Positions 1 through 7,201 of a stretch of DNA of 64,000 bases are shown here, one piece after another. The notes beneath the pieces were generated by a model. It saw only the letters and a program-made list of their open reading frames with translations. It searched no databases and had not been told where the DNA came from. This DNA is from Shewanella electrodiphila (GTDB taxonomy: Bacteria; Pseudomonadota; Gammaproteobacteria; Enterobacterales; Shewanellaceae), in NCBI RefSeq assembly GCF_023283985.1, contig NZ_JAKIKU010000002.1, positions 1 through 64,000 of the forward strand, given 5' to 3'. The first letter of the stretch is position 1. Every line of letters starts with the position of its first letter. Both the position numbers and the translations under genes were made by a program.

Positions 1-63
1 AGGGTGTGTAAGCGTTGTGAGGCGTTGAGCTAACCTGTACTAATGACTCGTGAGGCTTAACCA
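1..63 (+). rRNA. rrl: 23S ribosomal RNA, 3' end (partial)
   Basis: The first 63 bases match the well-known 3' terminus of bacterial 23S rRNA, including the GTTGAGCTAACCTGTACTAA stretch and the closing GAGGCTTAACC. The gene begins upstream of the window and is transcribed rightwards into the 5S gene. The exact mature end is set by analogy to E. coli. Confidence 0.95.
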
Positions 64-278
64 TACAACCCAGATAAGTTTTATCTGAGTTGATGGTAAC
101 TAGATTTATTATTTACTGTAAAAGGTAAGACTTAGTGAAGAATATAAAGCACTTAATAAAGTACGGTCATAAAATGCTCCTGCATTGATGACATCAAGTA
201 CATCCATGTACTTGAAACTCAAAGAAACAAACAGCTTTCCGAATTTAGTTAATCGCTTTTGCGGTTAACAACCAAATT

Positions 279-397
279 TGCTTGGTGACAATAGCATTGT
301 GGTACCACCTGATCCCATCCCGAACTCAGTAGTGAAACGCAATCGCGCCGATGATAGTGTGGGGTCTCCCCATGTGAAAGTAGGTCATTGCCAAGCG
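279..397 (+). rRNA. rrf: 5S ribosomal RNA
   Basis: The stretch has the conserved 5S core (CCGAACTCAG, GTGAAACGC, GATGATAGTGTGGGG, CTCCCCATGTGA). Its two ends, TGCTTGG and CCAAGCG, pair to form helix I. It lies about 215 bp after the 23S end, as in a normal rrn operon. The ends are approximate to a few bases. Confidence 0.95.
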
Positions 398-504
398 CCT
401 AATTTACTCGAAAGAGTAGCTTTATTATGATAAAGCAGTCTACTAACTTTGACATGTTAGCGACTTAAAAAGAATTTAGTATACTGCGCAAGCAATTTAC
501 TAAA

Positions 505-581
505 GGAGCGGTAGTTCAGTTGGTTAGAATACCGGCCTGTCACGCCGGGGGTCGCGGGTTCGAGTCCCGTCCGCTCCGCCA
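505..581 (+). tRNA. tRNA-Asp (anticodon GTC)
   Basis: This is a 77-nt cloverleaf with encoded CCA. The acceptor arms GGAGCGG and CCGCTCC pair, the anticodon stem CCGGC/GCCGG encloses a loop with GTC at 539-541, and the T loop is TTCGAGT. It follows 5S rRNA by about 108 bp, so it is the distal tRNA of the rrn operon, as aspT is in enterobacterial rrn operons. Confidence 0.97.
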
Positions 582-591
582 ACATTACGAT

Positions 592-621
592 AAGCCCTAA
601 CAGGAATGTTAGGGCTTTTTC
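592..621 (+). terminator. rho-independent terminator of the rrn-tRNA-Asp operon
   Basis: AGCCCTAACA and TGTTAGGGCT form a strong stem around a short GGAA loop, followed by a T run. It lies about 10 bp after tRNA-Asp and closes the rRNA operon before the tRNA-Trp found further right. Confidence 0.9.
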
Positions 622-1093
622 GTGTCTGGCGTTTATAGCCCTACTACTTCTTGTTTATAGAGAGTGATATGGCTTTTTGTATATAAAATATTCTAACTAG
701 TTGTTGTGGCGTCGCGGACTTTTACAAAAAATAGTCCGCCTTAGCTTCGTGTTCGTAAGCTCAAGGCTATCGCCGTGCTCACCCACAAACACAAAGATGA
801 GGCTTTTTTCGTTCTAGAACTTAATTATTTCAGTTTATGATAGAAGAAAGTCCGCTCTGCCAACATACAGTCCAGAGCCTTATATAAAAATAAGACTTTT
901 TGTTGCGTTGAATAAATAACCCTGATGCTAAATAGGATCATGCTAATGCCAATGTCTTGTAATCGGGTTTAATTACTCTAACTCGTTCACATAAGTAAAT
1001 CTCTCAAACACCTGTTTTACTCCTTAATGTTTTAGCTTTATTTCTATTATTAGAATAAATACTAGTAACAATTCATAGTTGCTAATGATAGGT
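622..1093. other. gene-free spacer with tRNA-tail debris
   Basis: About 470 bp with no convincing reading frame. It contains a short hairpin (GCGGACT at 714-720 pairs with AGTCCGC at 733-739) and a second copy of the tRNA-Asp 3' tail at 850-866. The rest is AT-rich and probably holds the promoter of the downstream glucanase gene. Confidence 0.6.
850..866 (+). repeat. orphan copy of the tRNA-Asp 3' end
   Basis: Bases 850-866 (GTCCGCTCTGCCAACAT) match 569-585, the acceptor/CCA tail of tRNA-Asp plus its first flanking bases, at 16 of 17 positions. No tRNA body precedes it. It could be the scar of a lost tRNA copy or of a recombination at the tRNA 3' end. The distance to tRNA-Asp is only about 280 bp. 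Confidence 0.6.
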
Positions 1094-1107
1094 TGACAGC
1101 GCTGTCA
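1094..1107. promoter_or_regulatory. LacI-family-type operator palindrome
   Basis: TGACAGCGCTGTCA is a perfect 14-bp palindrome with central CG, the usual form of LacI-family sugar-regulator operators. It ends 23 bp before the start of the GH16-like gene, just upstream of its ribosome binding site, where a bound repressor would block expression. No LacI-type regulator gene is in the window, so the regulator must be elsewhere. Confidence 0.6.
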
Positions 1108-1130
1108 TTAACTTTAAAGGAGTTTATTTT

Positions 1131-2066
1131 ATGAAAAAGGACAAATACTGTTCAGCGACGACATTGATTTTAGCTATGGGCTTTATAGGCAGTGCATTTG
1201 CCGGCGGAAAAGGTATTTTTTTCGATGACTTTGCCTATGAAAGTATAAAAGATTTCAATAATAATGGTTGGAAAGCACGTACAGAGACTGGTCATCCAGG
1301 AATTAGTGGGGCAACTTGGTCTGCGAAAGGCTTAAGTTTCCATCCTGCACACACCGAAGCGCATAACGGTGCAATACGTATGAGTTCAATTACGGCTGGT
1401 GAAGGAGAAAATACCCGTCATACTCAATTTTGTCATAAGCGTAAATATCTTGAAGGTACCTATGCTTCAAGAGTCTTTTTTCGTGACAAACCAACTTATG
1501 GACCAGACGGTGATGAAGTCATCCAGACTTTTTATACTATTAGCCCTTTGGAATATCCTTTAGACCCTAATTATAGTGAAGTCGATTTTGAGTACCTGCC
1601 AAATGGCGGTTGGGGAAGTGATAGTTCCCCGGCTATGTGGACTACAACATGGGAGACTTTTCAATTAACCCCATGGACCAAGGTCAATGAATATACTCGT
1701 AAAGAGGGGAGTTACGCTGGTTGGCATATTTTGGTAATGACTGTTGAGAAGGATGCAGTCAATTACTACGTTGATGGAGTACTGATTTCTACTCATTCAG
1801 AGGCAGTAGCACCAGAAGTGCCAATGTCCATTAACTTTAACCTTTGGTTTATGCCCAAAGGTGCAGATGGTTCTATTGGGCCTGTGGACTCTGACGACTT
1901 GAGAGAGTATCAACAAGACATAGACTGGGTATACCATAGCGCTAACCAAATAATGTCGACTGAGGACGTACTAGGCAATGTCTCAATACTACAAAATCAG
2001 AAAAAATATTATCTGGATACGGTCAAGCCAATGGTACCAGCTTTAGCTTCCCCTTGTGGCTTATAA
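1131..2066 (+). CDS. secreted glycoside hydrolase family 16-like protein
   Basis: A 311-residue protein with a signal peptide (cleavage likely after AFA, residue 24). A single jelly-roll-like domain contains E150-V-D152-F-E154-Y, which fits the GH16 catalytic signature ExDxE, with E150 as nucleophile and E154 as acid/base. Aromatic-rich segments such as YVDGVL and NLWFMP fit a GH16 or concanavalin-like sandwich. GH16 enzymes cut beta-1,3/1,4-glucans or galactans; the substrate cannot be read here. The start has a good AAAGGAG site 8 bp upstream. The gene stands alone between tRNA-Asp and tRNA-Trp, and a LacI-type palindrome overlaps its promoter region, suggesting sugar induction. GH16 assignment rests on the motif and general shape only. 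Confidence 0.7.
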   Translation: MKKDKYCSATTLILAMGFIGSAFAGGKGIFFDDFAYESIKDFNNNGWKARTETGHPGISGATWSAKGLSFHPAHTEAHNGAIRMSSITAGEGENTRHTQFCHKRKYLEGTYASRVFFRDKPTYGPDGDEVIQTFYTISPLEYPLDPNYSEVDFEYLPNGGWGSDSSPAMWTTTWETFQLTPWTKVNEYTRKEGSYAGWHILVMTVEKDAVNYYVDGVLISTHSEAVAPEVPMSINFNLWFMPKGADGSIGPVDSDDLREYQQDIDWVYHSANQIMSTEDVLGNVSILQNQKKYYLDTVKPMVPALASPCGL

Positions 2067-2152
2067 GGCTGAATAAGACTATTAGTAATAAACTGGCTAA
2101 TATTTGTGTTTTTAAAGATATCTTGATTGAAAAAGCCGCAGTTAGTGGCTTT

Positions 2153-2187
2153 AGAGCTAAAAAGTACTTTACCTTTTAGCTCTGTTT
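2153..2187 (+). terminator. hairpin downstream of the GH16-like gene
   Basis: AGAGCTAAAA (2153-2162) and TTTTAGCTCT (2174-2183) form a perfect 10-bp stem with an 11-nt loop, followed by GTTT. It could end the glucanase transcript before tRNA-Trp, although the T run is weak. Confidence 0.45.
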
Positions 2188-2209
2188 AAGCATAATGCTC
2201 CACATCAAC

Positions 2210-2286
2210 AGGGGTATAGTTCCAATTGGTAGAACAGCGGTCTCCAAAACCGATGGTTGCGAGTTCGAGTCTTGCTACCCCTGCCA
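2210..2286 (+). tRNA. tRNA-Trp (anticodon CCA)
   Basis: A 77-nt cloverleaf: the acceptor AGGGGTA pairs with TACCCCT, the D stem is GTTC/GAAC, the anticodon loop CTCCAAA has CCA, the T stem is GCGAG/CTTGC and the encoded CCA is present. Compared with the E. coli tRNA-Trp sequence as I recall it, the stems differ at many positions, and the first anticodon-stem pair is a G.A mismatch (GCGGT against ACCGA). In enterobacteria tRNA-Trp directly follows tRNA-Asp after an rrn operon; here about 1.6 kb separates them. Confidence 0.93.
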
Positions 2287-2293
2287 AATTTAG

Positions 2294-2323
2294 AAAAAGC
2301 CGAGCAATAGCTCGGCTTTTTTG
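2294..2323 (+). terminator. rho-independent terminator after tRNA-Trp
   Basis: AAAGCCGAGC and GCTCGGCTTT pair around a short loop and run into a T tract directly after tRNA-Trp. Confidence 0.9.
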
Positions 2324-2454
2324 TATCTAAAATTTAGCTTTGTTATTCACACTGAATTTAGTTAGATCTGTTTTAGATAACTAAAGCTCGAAACAGTATG
2401 TCGATTTGCTTTGTTAGGTGTAAAATAGCCCGATATTCTTTATAAGGGCGCAAC

Positions 2455-2979
2455 ATGCAATTTATCACGATCGACAAGCCACAATACCGTAAACGACTTA
2501 ACGTGTTGCTGATTGCTTTAGTCGCCAGTTTAACCATACTCTCGCTTGGTTTCGGGGCATTACTTATTGAACTTTTTGGAAACGATACCGTGGTGAGTGG
2601 CGAATCTACAGGGCACTTTCATTTTAATTTTATTGGTGTTTTTTTAGCGGTTATTAGTTGCAGTTTGGTGATGAATGCGATTAAAACAAAGCCGTACATG
2701 AAAGAGATATATTGGATGTGGCAAGTTAAGCAATTACAAAATCGTATTTACCGAAAGCTTAAAAAGGTGCTTGCTGCAGCAAAAGAAAACGATATTAATG
2801 CACTCACGATTTTACTTTATTACTACCATAGTCAAAAGAAGGTGTATGAGCTGGACAACAACACGCTAACGATGGCGACGGTAGAAACTGATATCAACAG
2901 AATTGAATCGCAAATTGCAGACCTAAATTTGGCTATCACACTTGATGATTTTTCGAGTGATTTAATCGATAAAATTTAG
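2455..2979 (+). CDS. DUF3087-family membrane protein
   Basis: A 174-residue protein of unknown function. Two hydrophobic segments (about residues 16-42 and 58-76) flank a short polar loop with HFHFNF, and the rest is a charged helical cytoplasmic tail. The sequence resembles the DUF3087 family found in Shewanella and Vibrio. It is monocistronic: tRNA-Trp with its terminator lies before it and a strong terminator follows. No catalytic motif is visible. The start is chosen because the first ATG opens directly onto the conserved N-terminal segment. Confidence 0.65.
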   Translation: MQFITIDKPQYRKRLNVLLIALVASLTILSLGFGALLIELFGNDTVVSGESTGHFHFNFIGVFLAVISCSLVMNAIKTKPYMKEIYWMWQVKQLQNRIYRKLKKVLAAAKENDINALTILLYYYHSQKKVYELDNNTLTMATVETDINRIESQIADLNLAITLDDFSSDLIDKI

Positions 2980-3021
2980 TTGTTATAGTTGTTTTGATTA
3001 TTGATTCGAATCATAGAGTTC

Positions 3022-3062
3022 AAAAGCCGCGTAACAGATAACTGTTACGCGGCTTTTTTATT
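3022..3062 (+). terminator. rho-independent terminator after the DUF3087 gene
   Basis: AAAAGCCGCGTAACAG pairs with CTGTTACGCGGCTTTT, followed by Ts. It is symmetric enough to serve the convergent ohr gene as well. Confidence 0.88.
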
Positions 3063-3105
3063 GTGACTCATTAGCGTATGTGTTGATTACTAATGAGTTT
3101 AAAGC

Positions 3106-3528
3106 TTATAAAACGATAAGCTCAACGCGAATATTTCCGCGAGTCGCATTTGAATACGGACAAACTTGATGTGCTTTTTCTACAAGAGCTTCAGCGTCGG
3201 CTTTAGACATACCAGGTAGGGTGATTTTTAATTCCACGTCAATAGCAAAGCCTACGCCTGCTGTATTGGCACCGATACCAACAGTGGCTTCAACGGTAAG
3301 ATCTGAACTTAGAATTTGCTTGTCTTGGCCTGCAACAAACTTCATTGCACCAATAAAACAAGCTGAGTAGCCTGCTGCAAACAACTGTTCAGGGTTAGTT
3401 CCGTCACCACCTGCGCCGCCAAGCTCTTTTGGGGTACTCAAATTAACAGAAAGCTTGTTGTCAGACGAAACTGATTTACCGTCACGGCCGCCTGTTGTAG
3501 TTGCTGTTGCTGCGTATATGATATCCAT
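3106..3528 (-). CDS. ohr: organic hydroperoxide resistance protein Ohr
   Basis: A 140-residue OsmC/Ohr-fold thiol peroxidase that reduces organic and lipid hydroperoxides in the cytoplasm. The two reactive cysteines are C57 (in YSACFIGA) and C123 (in VCPYS). The conserved Arg and Glu of the active site fit R15 and E47. The length is typical for Ohr, and the central NPEQLFAAGYSACF block separates Ohr from OsmC. No ohrR gene is adjacent, but a near-perfect palindrome lies about 95 bp upstream (3623-3648) and may be its operator. It converges with the DUF3087 gene over a shared terminator. Confidence 0.92.
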   Translation of the reverse strand: MDIIYAATATTTGGRDGKSVSSDNKLSVNLSTPKELGGAGGDGTNPEQLFAAGYSACFIGAMKFVAGQDKQILSSDLTVEATVGIGANTAGVGFAIDVELKITLPGMSKADAEALVEKAHQVCPYSNATRGNIRVELIVL

Positions 3529-3622
3529 TGAAAACTCCTAATCGATTTAATTCTATATTGATAATGAGTGACTCAATTGGATACCCACTATCCATTGACT
3601 CAATGATAAATACGATACGCCA

Positions 3623-3648
3623 AAATTAAATTGCGCGCAACTTAATTT
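3623..3648. promoter_or_regulatory. OhrR/MarR-type operator candidate upstream of ohr
   Basis: AAATTAA and TTAATTT flank the core TTGCGCGCAA to make a 26-bp palindrome with a single mismatched pair. MarR-family OhrR operators upstream of ohr genes are AT-rich palindromes of this kind. An imperfect dyad (TTGGATA/TATCCA) and a repeated TGACTCAAT lie between it and the ohr start. The assignment is by position and shape. Confidence 0.5.
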
Positions 3649-4017
3649 GTGATGAATTATTGAATAGAAAATTTTTGTATTTAAAAACAATATTCTACTG
3701 GCTGTGGCTATTGCTATACTTGCGGCTTGTAGTTGGGAAAAGCAGATGATCTAAAAGAAAAGCTAATCCGTACAATATTTATCTAATTAATCCGGTCTTA
3801 TTTAATGATGAGTCAATTTTAACTGCAACTTTTATATCTTTCACTGGTCATATAATAAGCGCAGTTCAATAAAGTTAGAAGTAACACATATCAGTTACTA
3901 AACCAGTAAAGTCATTCTTTTCTTTATAGTTTTACGTATATATTTGCTGATTATTTGTGCACTAAAGTTGTACATGTTAGGATTGTTACAAAGTTTAACA
4001 GGTGGAGTGAGTAGAAA
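3649..4017. other. AT-rich spacer between divergent genes
   Basis: About 370 bp with no coding potential that I can support. It must contain the promoter of the following gene, whose start is preceded by GGTGGAG. No other clear regulatory site was recognised. Confidence 0.5.
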
Positions 4018-4668
4018 ATGAATACCAATTTAACAAAAGAAGAATTAGCTTGTTTTAGCGAATTATTTGCTAAGAAGCCTTCTGCTGTTAAAGCTTCTGA
4101 TGATACTCATTCAGACACCATTGCTGTAACAACTGAAATCCCTTCAACATTAGCGAGGTTGCTTGGTAAAACTCAATTAACCCTATTGGCTGAAATTAGT
4201 CATTACAGACTCTGGTTTCCCTTAAGTATTGCAATGGATGAATTGGGACAGTTTGCGCCTACACTTGGCATTCCTGAAGTTGTTGATACACGCGGAGCTG
4301 ATCGCAGTTGGAGAATGAAAGAACTTGATAATGTCAGAATCATCGATTTTGATACCAACCATGCTATTGAAGTGTTATCGCTTTCTAGCACGGGTTTAAC
4401 ACTTTATGCTCCAAACATTTCGGATGATGTTGAATCACGTCGTGCTAAGTTGATTTTAACCAAAGACATCAGTTTTGACATTGAATATCAAATTGTACGA
4501 TCTGAAAATGGTGTCATTGCAGCGACTATCGTGGTGAGTGATGAATCAAGAGAAACACTAAGACAGTTTCTATTCTCGATGCATAAATCAAAATATTCAT
4601 ACCTTTACGAACATCAAGCTAACCCATCTAAAGATGAAGAAGATAACATCTTAAAATTAAACCCTTAA
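4018..4668 (+). CDS. hypothetical protein with a PilZ-like C-terminal region
   Basis: A 216-residue cytoplasmic protein with no signal peptide or membrane segment. The N-terminal 40 residues are polar. The C-terminal half (about 100-190) is beta-rich and contains IEVLSLSSTGLTLYA, similar in position to the DxSxxG element of PilZ domains. The RxxxR c-di-GMP arm is not evident, so if it is PilZ-like it may not bind c-di-GMP. A GGAG ribosome site precedes the ATG. It is followed by a polypyrimidine microsatellite and a convergent gene. Function unknown; the PilZ comparison is tentative. Confidence 0.5.
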   Translation: MNTNLTKEELACFSELFAKKPSAVKASDDTHSDTIAVTTEIPSTLARLLGKTQLTLLAEISHYRLWFPLSIAMDELGQFAPTLGIPEVVDTRGADRSWRMKELDNVRIIDFDTNHAIEVLSLSSTGLTLYAPNISDDVESRRAKLILTKDISFDIEYQIVRSENGVIAATIVVSDESRETLRQFLFSMHKSKYSYLYEHQANPSKDEEDNILKLNP

Positions 4669-4788
4669 TAGGTGATTCTAACCTTTATACTGGTCAATAA
4701 TAAGCGTCGTTATACACCTAATCTAGGATGTTATAGTCACTAAATTATTTTTTTAAGACTAATTGTTATCTCTTAGCTCTATCTTTTC

Positions 4789-4870
4789 TTTCTTCTTTCT
4801 TCTTTCTTCTTTCTTCTTTCTTCTTTCTTCTTTCTTCTTTCTTCTCTCTTCTCTCTTCTCTCTTCTCTTC
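4789..4870 (+). repeat. heptanucleotide microsatellite (TTTCTTC)8-(TCTCTTC)3
   Basis: Eight perfect TTTCTTC units (4789-4844) are followed by three TCTCTTC units (4845-4865) and a partial unit, in a wider pure-pyrimidine tract from about 4782 to 4890. It lies between the convergent genes ending at 4668 and 4960. The open frame across it is low-complexity Leu/Phe/Ser and is not a gene. Confidence 0.95.
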
Positions 4871-4959
4871 TTATATCTTTTCTTCTTATCTAGCTCTTGT
4901 CGTTATTTAGCACTTGTTCCTCGACAAGCAAGACAGCTGTTCAATACCACGTCCTGAAA

Positions 4960-5790
4960 TCACGTAACATTAAAATCAACTTTTAAGCTTTGGGCTAAAG
5001 CCTTAGTGAAGTCATTGTCGGCTTTAGCTTGGACTAAGATACACAGCTCATCTCCAACAGGCGTAAAGCGATAGTAACTGAATAATAAGTTATTACTTCT
5101 TGGGGATATTTTGATGTGATGCTCTGTCATGCTAAGTAAAATAGCAGCATTTTTTTCTAAAATACCGGTTTCAAATTCACTGCTATGTAATATCCCAGCA
5201 TCCATTAAAGTGAGAATACTTGAATAGGGCAGGCCAAACTTTGAAAGGCCGACATTTACAGTCGATGTCTTTCTAAAATACTGCTGTATCCCACCTTGAA
5301 TTCGGTAACCGTTCAATAGTTTATAACGGGTTTCGGTGTTTAATTTAACTGACATTCCCAGCGCTTTTTCAAGTATTTGCGCTTCACGTTGCGTGAGCTG
5401 CTTTAAAATAGCTAATGTTCTGAGACTAAACTTACCTGGTTTGACTATTTCACTGGCAAGGATCCTTGCCCACAAATCCTGCATTCTGCGAGAGCTGATT
5501 TGTTCAGCCATTTGAAAGAATTGATAACTCCAGTCTGGGTCAAGGTCTTCACCTGTTACATCTGAAGGGGTGTAATTGAGCGCGAGTGAAAAAATTGTTT
5601 CTAAATTTAATTGATGCAAAATCTGATTTTTTTGTAATCTGAATTGCGAACGTTCACCGATAGATGCTTGAGATGGACGGTATTCATCTTCACTTGCTAA
5701 ACCGAGCATTTTGCCAAGTAATAGTGCCTTTTTACGTGCAGAAACGCCTGCATTTGTTTTGTCAGCTTGTTTTGGATGATTCTCTGCCAT
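4960..5790 (-). CDS. TIGR03899/DUF2806-family protein
   Basis: A 276-residue protein resembling the TIGR03899 (DUF2806-like) conserved hypothetical family of Vibrio and Shewanella. The signature region is about residues 84-130: DPDWSYQFFQMAEQISSRRMQDLWARIL followed by KPGKFSLRTLAIL, in two pieces here for clarity. No signal peptide, membrane segment or catalytic motif is apparent, and the protein is probably a soluble helical protein followed by a mixed C-terminal domain. It lies 32 bp downstream of the MFS gene on the same strand and may be co-transcribed with it. Molecular role unknown. Confidence 0.65.
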   Translation of the reverse strand: MAENHPKQADKTNAGVSARKKALLLGKMLGLASEDEYRPSQASIGERSQFRLQKNQILHQLNLETIFSLALNYTPSDVTGEDLDPDWSYQFFQMAEQISSRRMQDLWARILASEIVKPGKFSLRTLAILKQLTQREAQILEKALGMSVKLNTETRYKLLNGYRIQGGIQQYFRKTSTVNVGLSKFGLPYSSILTLMDAGILHSSEFETGILEKNAAILLSMTEHHIKISPRSNNLLFSYYRFTPVGDELCILVQAKADNDFTKALAQSLKVDFNVT

Positions 5791-5822
5791 TATTGCTCTC
5801 TTAGCCCAAGTACTTGACTGGG

Positions 5823-7019
5823 TTATATCGTATCATCATTTATTTTAGTTGATTTGCCCCAATTTGTTTCGTTTCCTGGCTGTGGCATTGACGGAATATT
5901 TAACGATAATATCAATGAACATAACGCAAACAACACACCGATCATAAATACCCATTGTGGTGAGCTTAACCATAAAATACCCAGTAAGGCTGGAATGATG
6001 ACAGCAGCAATATGATTAATGGTAAAACTGACTGACATACTTGCAGCAATATCTTTAGGGTCTGCAATTTTTTGAAAGTACGTCTTCATAGCAATAGCCA
6101 TAGCAAATAGTAGGTGGTCGATAACATACAAAGCTGCTGCAACTTGTGCGTGCTCTACAAAGGCGTAGCTAGCAAAGACAATGATAAGCCCGACATACTC
6201 GATAACAAGAGCATTTCGTTCGCCAATTCGACCAATAAAACGACCAATAGCTGGGGCAAAAAAGAGATTAACAACGTAATTTATTAAGAATAATGCAGTA
6301 ATTTCTGAAACCGAGTAGCCGAATTTTTCCACCATCATGAACCCAGCAAATACCATGAAGATTTGTCTTCTGGCACCGGATAAAAATGTCAGTGCATAGT
6401 AAAGCCAGTATCGTTTTCTAAAAATAAGTTTCTTATGCTGCGGCTCAGCGATTTCAAACCTTGGGTAATAGTAGGCCATGATTAAGACAGCTATTAATCC
6501 CAATGTGCCAATGATGCCATACATCCAAACATAGTCGAGCTTCATCCAGCTCATCACCAGCCAAATACTACCGTAGCCCATCAGTGCTGCAGCTGATCGC
6601 CACGCTAACGCTTTACCTAAAAATCCAGCCGTATCTTGTTTATCTACCCACTGTAATGTGAGCGATTGGTTAATGGTTTCAAAGTAATGGAAGCCAATCG
6701 ACATCAGAACAGTGGTGAGATATAAGCCCAGCACAGAAGGAAAAAACCCTGTGATGGCAATCCCGATGGATAAGACAGCGAGTGAGATTAATGCAAAAGA
6801 TTGTTCACGAATAAGTAATAAAACGAAAATAGCGGTGAAAGCTAAAAAACCTGGCACTTCGCGCAAGCTTTGAAGCATTCCTATTTCAGCACCACTAAAT
6901 GCCGCTTTCTCAATAACAAAATTGTTGAGAAGCGCTTGCCAGACAGCAAAAACCATCGACATAACGAAGGTCATCCACAATAAAAGTTGCTGAGGGTTCT
7001 TACTCGAATGGGCTGGCAT
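5823..7019 (-). CDS. major facilitator superfamily transporter
   Basis: A 398-residue integral membrane protein with about 12 hydrophobic segments, the standard MFS size. The loop around residues 185-205 (YYPRFEIAEPQHKKLIFRKR) separates two six-helix halves. The second half begins with LSGARRQIFMVFAGFMMV, and GRFIGRIGERN resembles the conserved charged MFS loop. The substrate cannot be assigned. The ATG is preceded by AGGAA. It is divergent from the Fur-boxed porin gene, so a promoter region of about 180 bp is shared, which raises the possibility that iron also affects it. Confidence 0.85.
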   Translation of the reverse strand: MPAHSSKNPQQLLLWMTFVMSMVFAVWQALLNNFVIEKAAFSGAEIGMLQSLREVPGFLAFTAIFVLLLIREQSFALISLAVLSIGIAITGFFPSVLGLYLTTVLMSIGFHYFETINQSLTLQWVDKQDTAGFLGKALAWRSAAALMGYGSIWLVMSWMKLDYVWMYGIIGTLGLIAVLIMAYYYPRFEIAEPQHKKLIFRKRYWLYYALTFLSGARRQIFMVFAGFMMVEKFGYSVSEITALFLINYVVNLFFAPAIGRFIGRIGERNALVIEYVGLIIVFASYAFVEHAQVAAALYVIDHLLFAMAIAMKTYFQKIADPKDIAASMSVSFTINHIAAVIIPALLGILWLSSPQWVFMIGVLFALCSLILSLNIPSMPQPGNETNWGKSTKINDDTI

Positions 7020-7131
7020 AAGGCTATTTTCCTGAATTTAATCCATTAAACGCATGGTTACACAGTTTGCAATTTTACGCCAAGTGTAAATCTATTGTAA
7101 ATGAGGTTGCAAAAATAAATGTAAATTTTAA

Positions 7132-7150
7132 TGCAAATGATTATCATTTG
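7132..7150. promoter_or_regulatory. Fur box upstream of the porin-imelysin-DUF1111 set
   Basis: The stretch is built around AAATGATTATCATTT, a near-perfect dyad matching the core of the classical Fur consensus (GATAATGATAATCATTATC). It sits 50-70 bp before the chosen start at 7202. A longer reading frame runs through it, which argues that translation does not start upstream of it. Confidence 0.8.
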
Positions 7151-7201
7151 AAGTATTGTGTTGCCGTAATAACAAAGCACGCAATTATTGTGGAGAATGA
7201 G

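Noticed and set aside
4763..4957. Open frame of 64 residues across the pyrimidine tract
   Set aside because: It is a by-product of the TTTCTTC repeat, is low-complexity Leu/Phe/Ser and has no ribosome site.
7067..7201. N-terminal extension of the porin gene
   Set aside because: The extension contains the Fur box and unlikely protein sequence; the ATG at 7202 has a GGAG site and opens onto the signal peptide.
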